A stretch of 64,000 nucleotides of DNA, taken from the NCBI RefSeq assembly GCF_954871325.1, contig NC_088776.1:3727985-3791984 (forward strand), given 5' to 3'. Below, one piece after another: positions 49,979-58,851 of this stretch (within the stretch, counting starts at the first letter, position 1; each line of letters begins with the position of its first letter). Position numbers and translations under genes: made by a program. Source of the DNA: Gordionus sp. m RMFG-2023. Its lineage: Eukaryota; Nematomorpha; Gordioida; Chordodea; Parachordodidae. The notes under the pieces are model-generated. The model did not search any database. It saw only the letters and a list, made by a program, of their open reading frames with translations, and was not told the origin of the DNA.

Positions 49979-50140
49979 CAGAGTTGTTAAAGGATCTAGA
50001 TACATGTATCTAGATATAAAAATGTGGTATCTGTATCTGTATCTAGATAGATTTTTGATTAAAATATCGGTATCTAGATAATATTTTAGATCATGTATCT
50101 GTATCTAGATCCATTTAAAAAGTATCTTTCAACAACTCTA
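49979..50140. mobile_element. GATAC-rich hAT MITE with perfect 8 bp TSD
   Basis: 162 bp in the opposite orientation to the other copies (starts CAGAGTTGTTAAAGGATCTA, ends CAACAACTCTA). It is flanked on both sides by ATAATAAG (49971-49978 and 50141-50148). The internal CTAGATACATGTATCTAGAT is a perfect palindrome. No coding capacity. Confidence 0.9.
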
Positions 50141-50179
50141 ATAATAAGTATATAAGTGTACAAAGTATTAATATAGGAA

Positions 50180-50403
50180 TAGCGTTGTTAAACGGCTCGA
50201 ATTGAGCCGATTTTAAAACCGCTAACCCAATATTTGATCCAGAATAATATTGCCCAAGCCCTGAAGATTTTGGTCATAGAAGGAACAAAGTTTTAGACAT
50301 CCATTAGCGAAATCTCGAGGCTCAGTGTCATTATTTTTCTGACTAAAATATTGAGTTAGCCGTTTTTAAAAATCAGCTCATATCGAGTCTTTCAACAACA
50401 CTG
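50180..50403. mobile_element. Palindromic hAT-like MITE
   Basis: 224 bp, TAGCGTTGTTAAACGGCTCG to GAGTCTTTCAACAACACTG. Flanking octamers TATAGGAA and AATAGGAG agree at six of eight positions. It lies only 39 bp from the preceding GATAC MITE. Confidence 0.85.
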
Positions 50404-50854
50404 AATAGGAGTTTCAAATTTGGTTGGCAATACACAGTCAAAGTCTAGGGTTTTTAGAGAATTTTTAAAATTTAAATAGTTTAGAGCGATAAATATTTTG
50501 TTTTTTTTTTGAAAATCCTTATTAAGAAGAAATTGTTTTTAAATATGGATAGAGTTACCTAGTCCCCATATATTCTGTATACGCCGGAGTCTGAATCATG
50601 GCAAATTCGGGTTTTTTCAAAAAATTAAAAAAAACACGCTAAAATTTGTACTTTTATTTTGCATTGATAAGGTTATCTATTTAAAATTGTAGATGTTAAA
50701 GGAAATCAATAAGTTTTTTGAAATGTATAATATGAAGCGTGGGTAATTATACTAATAATATATATAGCATTGGTGGTCATATAATCAAATTTGCTAAACA
50801 AACGCCCAATTTTAACAAAATTTAATAAGACCCAGTTTTATATATATATAAAGG
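50404..50854. other. Gene-free spacer
   Basis: AT-rich; nothing recognised. Confidence 0.4.
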
Positions 50855-51030
50855 AGTCACCACGCTGTGATTGCCTATGCTCTATATATCGTACTTTGTA
50901 GTACCAAAACACCTAGTTAGCTTCATGGGGAAAAAACCTGGTCCTTGCTGGATTCGAGCCCAGCTCGAGGTTCAGAAAGTGGTCCTCAATTAACATCTAT
51001 AGCAACTGAGCCACAGACGTTATACTAAAA
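50855..51030 (-). mobile_element. Probable tRNA-derived SINE or tRNA pseudogene
   Basis: On the minus strand TGTGGCTCAGTTGCTATAGA (51001-51020) is a good A box, and GAGCTGGGCTCGAATCCAGC (50947-50966) contains a near-canonical B box with a perfect GCTGG/CCAGC T-arm stem. The distance between them is slightly longer than in a tRNA. The acceptor stem is not convincing. Sequence continuing to about 50855 (GTACTACAAAGTACGATATA) would be the SINE body. Confidence 0.5.
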
Positions 51031-51211
51031 AACAATAATTTTTTTTTATACATAAGGATAAAATTATCACCTTAAAAAAGCAGATAAAAATATTAATAAC
51101 GTTCACCCCTCCCTTTATACACTTTAATTTAATTAAGAATAGAAATTTTCTGAGTTTTTCTATTTGAATCTGTTATTTTTTAAAAATAAAATTGTATTTT
51201 GATTCTTTGGA

Positions 51212-51510
51212 TCAGCATTGTTAAATGGCTCGATTTGATCCGATTAATATGGCCCTAGCTGAAAAATCGTGAGCAAAATATTCAGGCTTGGGTAATATTT
51301 TTCAGAACTAAATATTGAGTTAGTCCAAGTGTTGTAATGGCTAACTCAATATTTCATTCAGCAAAATATTACGCAAGGCTGAAGATTTTGTTTATATAAG
51401 GAACAAAGGCCTAGACATACATTATCGAAATCTCTAGGCTTAGGCAATATCCTTCTAAATATTGAGTTAGCCGTTTTAAAAAATCAGCTCAAAACGAGCC
51501 GTTTAACAAC
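51212..51510. mobile_element. Two fused palindromic MITE copies
   Basis: A shortened copy (about 51212-51325: CAGCATTGTTAAATGGCTCG, then TATTGAGTTAG) is directly followed by a second, longer one (about 51328-51510: AGTGTTGTAATGGCTAACTC to GAGCCGTTTAACAAC). The second lacks its GCTCG...GAGCCG outer-left hairpin. It may be a nested insertion or a deletion joining two neighbours. Confidence 0.7.
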
Positions 51511-52025
51511 TGAGTATTTTTGTATTTATTACGATTACAAGATTTTGAAAAGAATACAAATACTTTTTTTAAAATTTTGAATTGAATTTTAAATATAGAT
51601 CCATAATTAATTAAATATTAAATTTGTGATCCCAGTATGCGAAAAATTAACGTATTCCATATTAAATCTTATTCTATTTTTAAATTGAGTATTACCGATA
51701 AGTGAAAAACTAAAATTACAAGTTTTTTTGAAGATGAAGAAAATGTAGTATGAAGAAAAGGTGTTTCCTTATTAAGAAGCTATGATAATATATTTTATTT
51801 GTGTATGTATATAAAAAAAATCAACATTTACAAATTTATTATTATAAAATAAAACTATAATAAAATTAAAAACGGATATTTATTGATAGTTTTAATATTT
51901 AAAATTTACTAAAAAAGATATTTTATAATTTATTATCAATATAAGATATAATAATTTAAATTTTCATTATAATAAATTTTAATATATTTAAAAATGTTTG
52001 AAAAATATATAATAATACTATTAAA
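51511..52025. other. Gene-free spacer
   Basis: AT-rich spacer downstream of the LINE 3' end. Confidence 0.4.
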
Positions 52026-52085
52026 AAAAGAACGGAGATGGTGTGACGCAGGGAAACAAAAATGAAAAAGGAACGTAAGCGTTGT

Positions 52086-52430
52086 CTATGATAGCTCTTT
52101 GGCTAGAAGGCTACCATTGAAACTGATATAATTAGCTTTGTGAATCGCTATGGATAATCGTTGACGAAGAAAAAAACCCTCTCGAGGTTCTTCTGAGAGT
52201 TTGCTGATTTGTGATCCTAAGTTTTTGAAAAATGCTAAGGCGAGTTTGCCGAAGGTGCCAAGAGTGGTTGATATGATTGGGATGAAGCAATGATCGTTTA
52301 TTATTTCTGTGTATTTAGAAATTTTAAGTTGTTCCTTCTGGTCAAGGATGTTGATGGCGTGGTTGGATGGGGCCAAGGGGTCAATACAGGAATAGTCCCA
52401 TACCAAAAGTTGGCCTCTCCTCCATGGGAT
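52086..52430 (-). pseudogene. LINE copy 2: endonuclease C-terminal part
   Basis: Minus-strand frame beginning at LVWDYSCIDPLAPSNHAI: the Trp-Asp here supplies the second acidic residue of the nuclease core whose PD lies in the neighbouring frame. It goes on through YTEIINDHCFIPIISTTLG and FFLRQRLSIAIHKANYISF to a stop at 52086. The corresponding tail of copy 1 (FTPIVISSLG, FYFLKQNLQITI) aligns along its length. A one- or two-base frame change near 52410-52430 separates it from the finger/nuclease part. Confidence 0.85.
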
Positions 52431-53110
52431 TTGAAGATCCCATCAGGACGTTTACCGTCAGATCTAAAAAGACCCTGTGGTTCTAACGTGGAAGGAATTT
52501 GGGCGGATTTCAGAGCATCTTGGATGATTGTATTACATTGCTTGTGTCTGATGAATCGTCCATTGCAGGAGCGACAATGTAAACTATGTCTACCCTTCGA
52601 GTCAACTGGCGAGTTGCACCCTGAGCAGATGTGGGGGTGAGTGATGGAACAATTTAGACGAATGCCGATGGCATGGGTAAATTCATTGTTGGATAGTTGA
52701 AGCTGAAGATTGGTAGATGGGATGGCCTCAAGAAACTCATGTCCTGTACCATTGAGCAAGGAAGAGAATAGGGTGCGGTAGGTAGATTGCATGCTAGATA
52801 AGAGAGTTTCAACGCAGCGTGCAACCACTGGTGCATCCCAGTCTTTCTGTTTATGGGTTGTGGGGGGATGAGAATCAGCATTGATCCTTGTTTTCCAAAT
52901 ATCCTTAGCCACGATTAAGGAAAGGTCTTCTTTAGAATTATGGGCGGTGGTTATTGGCTTTGTCAAGAGACTACTCGATATGAAAGTAGTTGTTGCTAAG
53001 TCAAGTGGAGATCTGATGCCGAGACCACCAAATTTGGTTGGAAGAGTTGCTTGGGCCCAAGCGGTTTCGTTGAATCTGATATTTACTATTTTTTCGAATC
53101 CTTGGTGTAA
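52410..53110 (-). pseudogene. LINE copy 2: RT thumb, Cys/His finger and restriction-like nuclease
   Basis: The frame starts, in family terms, near 53110 with WAQATLPTKFGGLGIRSPLD (thumb/connection). It then carries WDAPVVARCVETLL, FLEAIPSTNLQLQLSNNEFT and the finger CSGCNSPVDSKGRHSLHC (C-x2-C...H...C). After NGRFIRHKQCNTIIQDALKS and LEPQGLFRSDGKRPDGI comes the nuclease core, with the RPD motif intact. The enzyme would nick chromosomal DNA to prime reverse transcription. The finger is complete here, unlike in copy 1. The frame differs from that of the RT domain (change near 53110-53130). Confidence 0.88.
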
Positions 53111-54302
53111 AAAAGAAATTTTTTAGCAAAAAAAAGGACTTGTGTGATGGAAGAAGTGTAAAGATGTCCTCCAGTTTAAGGAGTATGTCAAGTGTGGAAT
53201 GAAGAAAGGTGCTTATTGCCTCGTGTCCTCCAACAGGCGATCCTAGATGTGTTAATTCAACGCTTGATGTGAATTTGAAATCGTGAGTGTTGGGAGCATT
53301 AGAATTTAAAAGTGAGAATTCAGATTTGCTCTGGTTAAGCGAAAGTCCAATGGCTGTGCCCATTTCTTTAATTATGGTGACTGCTTTGGCAATTTCACTA
53401 CTGGGACCACTCAAGATTCCATCATCAATATACCAAGCGTGGAGCGATAGAGTACATGAAGAGTTTATTGATTTTATCATGTCATTGATTCCAAGACTAA
53501 AGAGAATGGATCCGAGAGGGTCACCTTGTTGGATACCCTCGACAGAAAGTATTTTTTCTTTGTTGAATTGTAAGATTGTTGGTGATTGGTAGCAAGAGAA
53601 AAGAAATTTGGTATAAGCGGGGAAATGGAAGCAAGTTGAATGTAGGAACGTGTTGCGCGAAAGAGTGTTGTAGGCGTTAGAGAAGTCAATTTTTACTAGG
53701 GATTCGTTTTTTGGGTTATTTTCAAGGTGAATTCTTGTTAAGTGCACAGCGGCTTCACACCCACCAGGTATCCCTACACCAAGTTGATAGGGGCTTAGAA
53801 TGTGTGCGGCATCGTGTTTGATTCTAGATGCGATTAATTTAGCGACCAATCTATGGTAAGTTGAACCAATGGCGATGGGCCGAATGTCCTTGTTTGGTTT
53901 TTGGAGTGCGATGAGTCTGGCACCGAATAGTAAGGGGGTAATAAAGCTAAGTACGTCTCCATTTAGGATTTTGTTGACTAAGTTTGTGATTTTAGTGAGA
54001 ATTGAAACCTGTGTACAGATCACAGGAGAGGTAATGTCCTGTAAAAAAATTGGTCTAATCCCATCTAGACCATGAGCCGAATCCCGATGAAAAGATAGGA
54101 TTGCTTTCCTTACTTCTTCCTGTGTAAAATCTGCTGCACAATGGGAGAAGGGTTGGGGCAATATTGGCATAAATGTTGTTGTGGGATGCTTTGATCGAAG
54201 CTTAATTAAGGTTTCTAAATTGGATTCCGCCAGAGTGTCATTGGTTGAAATGAGTTTGAGGGCCCCATTGATATTAAGACTGTCAATTTTCTTCGAAATC
54301 AA
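53001..54302 (-). pseudogene. LINE copy 2: reverse transcriptase domain
   Basis: A 433-codon open frame. Approximate residues: GLDGIRP about 78 (motif 1), GARLIALQKP about 127 and RPIAIGS about 141 (motif 2 region), KIDFSNAYNTLSR about 204 (motif A, catalytic Asp), GIQQGDPLGSILFSLGI about 256 (motif B), WYIDDG about 290 (motif C, both catalytic Asp present), GLSLNQSKSEF (motif D) and LTHLGSPVGG (motif E). All core catalytic residues are intact. The last 40 or so residues are read out of the family frame because of a shift near 53120. The upstream part of the protein lies in other frames. The plus-strand frames over this interval are shadows. Confidence 0.93.
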
Positions 54303-54863
54303 TGAGGCTTTTTGTTGAAGTGGGGTTATTTTTTTTTGTTTATGGGATGTCTGAAGATTTGGGACTCATGAAGATGAGTGTTGATGTTTAAACAGGCATC
54401 TTTTATTTGTTGAGTTAATGATTTTTGGAGTGATATGTCAGGTATTTTGAAAGTATTGTACCCAAAGTTTAAAAATTTTAATCATTCTTCTTCTTTGTTA
54501 AAATTTTGCAAAAGAGAAGATATGCAGTTGCTGAGAGATTTAGCTACTTGTATTCTCGCTCCTTTGGGTATTCTCGTTATGATACTTGGTTTTGTGGAGT
54601 TAAGAAAAATATCTGAGAATGAGGCACCAATTACTTCGTTTAAGGGATAATCTATGAGAGGAGGGGGGAAGCGAGTAAGTGATCTGAGAAAGAGGCGTGT
54701 GTTTTGAATGCGGACACCTGTTAGAGATTGGTCCATGAACAAAAAATTCTCCATCATTTGTTAAATGTATTGGTTTCATGCAGGATGGGCAGATTCCGTT
54801 CGTGTGGAATGGCCATAGGTATAAAAAATAAAAAAAATGCTGCCAATAATAAAGCAAAAGCAC
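54303..54863 (-). pseudogene. LINE copy 2: N-terminal Cys-rich region
   Basis: From 54863: GICPSCMKPIHLTNDGEF, then FVHGPISNRCPHS, a C-x2-C...H...C arrangement like a small nucleic-acid-binding finger. In another frame follows SKPIITRIPKGAR-like sequence (seen as PSIITRIPKGARIQVAKSLS), then CISSLLQNF and, after a stop, LKFLNFGYNTFKIP. From memory, the IPKGAR...W...F pattern also occurs at this position in related invertebrate LINE proteins. Two or more frame changes lie before the RT. Start codon not identifiable. Confidence 0.7.
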
Positions 54864-54870
54864 CTGTGAG

Positions 54871-55973
54871 AGGTCTGTTGATTGATGTGCAAAAATAGCG
54901 AAGGAATGATGATATTATATTTATAAGATATCTTTGCAGGAATCCTGCTACAAGCGTCAGCATCCTCATCTAAATGTAATTTGACAATTTTGGATGAATT
55001 TTTTTCTTCAAATTATTATCAAAATCATTGAAGGCTAAACATAATATCTGTTCAACTAAAAATAAATCGAAGATCATAAATTGGAGCGAATTTCATCCTC
55101 CATTAATTTATTATATGCTCCGTAAATAGGGTTATTAATTATATTTTCAATTATTAAATAATTTATCTGGTATGGTTAGAGATGAAAAATTTCCGGTGAA
55201 AAATAGGGGGAAAAAATGGGAATAATAAGGGAAAAAAAAACTCTTAATATCTTAATTACATATAATAATATAAATTATATAAAAACAATATACAATATAG
55301 GTCTAAATAGTAGAAATAAATTTACATTATTAAAATAGTAAAATATGGTAAAATGGTTTAAAAAAATCATGCCCGGAATCATAAATACATTCACTATTTT
55401 ATTGGATTCTGGGAAAATATGTCATCATGTAGGTGTTGATTATAACGGATTGAACCCCATTTTCTCGATCTTTCATGGTGTAGTCGATTTCTAATATTTG
55501 ATTGAGTTTTAAGCTTAGCATATTCCTTTTGAGGCTCCATTGGATGGGGGCGAGAATAATTTTGCAGGTATTTGACTGCAAACCCCATTCAGTGCAAAGA
55601 GAAGGTTTTTGAAAATGTAGTGCTATATGAGAAGGTATTGCAAATATTTAGCAATAAATCTGGTGTAAATCAGCTAGATTTGTAGTTCATGTTATATTAG
55701 AAGAGAAAATAAAGTATAGTAACAAATGGGTAAGTAAGTTGAATATAATGAGAATGATTTATGTTTCTTCATTCAACCAGATATTCACTAGAAGAAAAAA
55801 ATCATTTTAAAGCTGAAGATATAAATGACAACAGTCGAAAGAACGGCAATAAAAATAAATTACCATAATTCATAAAAACTAAATGGGAAATATATTCAAG
55901 AAGCTCACTTAGATTGGTTGCTAACATTTTCGGTCAAATTTAAGGAATTAATAATATCGACTAAGAAAAGAAG
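54871..55973. other. Gene-free spacer with a short coding-like patch
   Basis: 54871-54970 may be the LINE's 5' UTR. At about 55394-55600 the composition is more balanced and two overlapping minus-strand frames of about 60 codons are open (one reading CKIILAPIQWSLKRNM), but I recognise no family. The rest is AT-rich. Confidence 0.4.
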
Positions 55974-56194
55974 TAGTGTTGTTATACGGCTCGTTTTGAG
56001 CCGATTTTTAAAAACGGCTAACTCGGTACTTCATCCATAAAAATATTACCCAAGTCTGAAGATTTTGCTAATAAAAGGAACAAAGTGTAGACATGTATTA
56101 TTGAAATCTTGAGGTTTAGGCAATATTTTTTGGATAAAATATTGAGTTAGACCCTTTTAAAAATCGGCTCAAAACGAGCCGTTTAACAACACTA
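55974..56194. mobile_element. Palindromic hAT-like MITE, well preserved
   Basis: 221 bp, TAGTGTTGTTATACGGCTCG to GAGCCGTTTAACAACACTA, with arms that pair almost throughout (GCTCGTTTTGAGCCG and CGGCTCAAAACGAGC). Flanking octamers AAAAGAAG and CTAAGAAG agree at six of eight. Probably among the younger copies. Confidence 0.9.
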
Positions 56195-56932
56195 CTAAGA
56201 AGTTTTATAATTAATAATGTTATAAATATTTTTTTCAAAATAAAATTTTTTCAAAGAAAATATAGATATAAATAAATTTTTTCAAAAAATAAAATATATT
56301 TTGTAATATATATGTCGGAATACAATACCTGTAAAATGTCAAATATTTACTATTTTTGTAAATGATCAATTAAAAAAAAATAATAAAAATTTAATTTTTT
56401 TTAAAATTTCTCGTTCTCAAAAAAGAGAAAGAAAGAAAGAAAGAAGAAGGGAACATTAATTTTTCAGTAAAATAAAATAATTACATAATATAACATAGGC
56501 AAGGTGTCCCTTTTCCGCTAATTTCATTAAATTTTAATTCTCCTCTTTCTTTCTTTTACTTATTAATAATATTATTTTATTTTTTAAAACCAATTTATAG
56601 TTACTTATTTGTCACCGTTCACGGCACGCTCACTTCACAAATAAAAAGTTAATTACTTTCTCCTCCTTTATAAATAAATATAAGCATTAAATTTGTGTAA
56701 TAATCGAACTAATTTTCCCCAGAATTTGGCATAACGGCGTTTATAATTGCGTTTGAATTTTTTTTCGAAAGAAAATGTAATGATATAATTATTTAACATT
56801 TGCGTTTTTGACATTATAATTAAAAGATTTTTTTTGTTTTTTTAACATATCTTTACTCTCCTAAACTAAAAAAATTTTTTTTTTGAATATATTTTCATTT
56901 AATATTAGTATAACTATTATAATAGTGATTAT
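56195..56932. other. Gene-free spacer with short GAAA tract
   Basis: AT-rich, with about four GAAA units near 56425-56445. Nothing else. Confidence 0.4.
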
Positions 56933-57079
56933 CAGAGTTGTTAAAAGATACTTTTTAAATGGATGTAGATACAGATACATCGTCTAAAATAATATCTAGA
57001 TACAGATATTTTAATCAAAAATCTATCTAGATACAGTTACAGATACCACATTTTTATATCTAGATACAGAACAACTCTG
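56933..57079. mobile_element. GATAC-rich hAT MITE with perfect 8 bp TSD
   Basis: 147 bp, CAGAGTTGTTAAAAGATAC to GAACAACTCTG, flanked on both sides by GTGATTAT (56925-56932 and 57080-57087). The right arm lacks the CCTTTAAC block and so is slightly shortened. Confidence 0.92.
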
Positions 57080-57124
57080 GTGATTATCGATACGATTATG
57101 AAGGAGATAATTAGTGGTTGGCAT

Positions 57125-57322
57125 TAGTGTTGTTAAACGGCCCGTTTTGAGCCGATTTTTTAAAACAGCGAACTCGATATTTTAGCCAGAAAAATATTGA
57201 CTAATTCTCGAAATTTCGATAAAATATGTCTAGACCTTTGTTCCATCTATGAGCGAAATCTACAGGCTTGTGTAATATTTTTCTGGATGAATTATTGAGT
57301 CCGGAGCCGTTTAACAACACTA
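57125..57322. mobile_element. Palindromic hAT-like MITE with 8 bp TSD
   Basis: 198 bp, TAGTGTTGTTAAACGGCCCG to GAGCCGTTTAACAACACTA. Flanked by GTTGGCAT and GTTGGTAT (seven of eight). The GTTAGCCG block of the right arm is deleted. It lies 45 bp from the preceding GATAC MITE. Confidence 0.9.
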
Positions 57323-58690
57323 GTTGGTATTACATGTAATTTTTTTTTACCGTTGAAATAGCAATCAAAACTATATCTTTCAATTACAGAAAGTTTGAAA
57401 CCTAAACTAATATCTGGGGTTCCCGAAAATTTTAAATAGGATTTCTGGTATTTAAAATTTGGGAAAATTAGAAAGTGGTTTCTGTTAGGGAAAAAAAAGC
57501 TCATCTCAATTATAATGTGCAACAAAAGGCGTAATAATAAGTAGATATTCGATTGTAATAAATAATGGAAGAATTGTTAAAGAGGGAATTTTAAAATTTT
57601 TTTTTTTAAAAATATAGAGAATTTAGACCCTTAAAAACAAACGTTTTATTACTAAATATTTTAATTTTTAAATTATTATGTAAATAAATAGTATTAATTA
57701 TTAAGTAGATAACTAAACTAGCATATAATTATTTCTCTTCTTTTTTTTTAAAAAAAAACACTTTATTTAAATGCCTTAAAAAAAATTGACCCTATCATTA
57801 AAATACCAAAATTACCAAATTTAAAAAGTTTTAAATTGGTCTAAATTTTGGAATAAATTTATTAATATTATAATATATACCAAAAAAAATGTATATGTTT
57901 TTATCTTTTCTATTCTTTTTTTTGAATATAAAAAATGTTTTAAAAAACAAAAAATTAATTTTTTTTCAAGGTTCCCCTATTCCAAATTTATTCCTTCAAA
58001 AAAAAAAATTATTTTAAAATAAAAAAGTGAATTAATATTTAAAATTTTTAAAAATTTTTTTTAAAATCAAAATATAGACAAAATCAGAAAGGGGAAAAAA
58101 ATTAAAATTTAAAATTAAAATTAAAATTAAAATTAAAAAGGAAATTTTTTTTCAGTGAAAATTTTTAAAACAAATCGTTAATTTACTACTTTGATGCCGT
58201 GACATGTCTTTTTTTTTGTTTAGAATTTTATATAATAAGATTAATTTTTTTTTAAAAACTAAAATCTATGTACAATAATATCAACCTTTTTTGTGGAAAG
58301 AAGAGGGGTAAAATGGACCAATTTGTACACTTTCTACATTTCGTTTGAACTTCTTTTTTTTTCAAATATTATTAAATGTATATTCTATAAGTTATATAAT
58401 TCTGCAAATCATATGACCCGAGTTGCTGCAATCTTCTTAATGACTTAGTTGCTCCTTATGAAAATTAACTGACAGGGTTATACTTAACCGCAGACCTGAT
58501 TACTCATTTAAACAGTTCTCGGCTGGGTGCCTCTTAATCTGATTATAATATATATATATTTTTTTTTTGAATATAACAAATTATATTAGTAATACTTCAG
58601 TATCTTTGTGGTAACCTATGCTACTTGATAAATATTGATAAGTGGTAAAGAAAAAAATATAATGAATTCAAATGTTTGATATAGAAATAC
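57323..58690. other. AT-rich gene-free stretch
   Basis: Very low complexity, with many A and T runs and an (AAATTA)n-like patch at 58105-58140. No gene. Confidence 0.45.
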
Positions 58691-58699
58691 AGCTTGATT

Positions 58700-58851
58700 T
58701 GAGGCTTGATATTTTATCTACAGATGCCTCAAAAGTCTAAACATCTTTTCAGCGAAATCTCGAGACGTAGGAAATATTTTTCTGGTAAATATATTAAATT
58801 ACCCGTTTTTAAAAAACAATCGTCCCAGAACGAACAGTTTAGCAACATTAG
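58700..58851. mobile_element. Palindromic hAT-like MITE, degraded, right half best kept
   Basis: AAATCTCGAGACGTAGGAAAT, then TTTTTCTGGTAAA, CCCGTTTTTAAAAA and AACAGTTTAGCAACATTAG reproduce the right half of the family with many changes. The left outer arm is lost. The plus-strand open frame that crosses it is not a gene. Confidence 0.6.

Larger units (their letters stand above)
52026..54870 (-). mobile_element. LINE with restriction-like endonuclease, copy 2
   Basis: About 2.8 kb, minus strand, clearly richer in GC than its surroundings. Reading from 54870 down: a Cys-rich N-terminal motif, a conserved N-terminal segment, a complete set of RT motifs, a thumb region, a Cys/His finger, the restriction-like endonuclease and a C-terminal tail, then a short 3' UTR ending CCATCTCCGTTCTT, the same end as in copy 1. 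This domain order (RT, finger, PD-D/E nuclease in one ORF, no apurinic-type nuclease seen) is that of the R2-like branch of LINEs. It is non-functional: the reading frame changes about four or five times. No A-tail or TSD can be identified in the AT-rich flanks. Confidence 0.88.

Noticed and set aside
52290-54075. Plus-strand open frames over the LINE
   Set aside because: They are antisense shadows of the minus-strand RT and endonuclease frames, and carry no motifs of their own.
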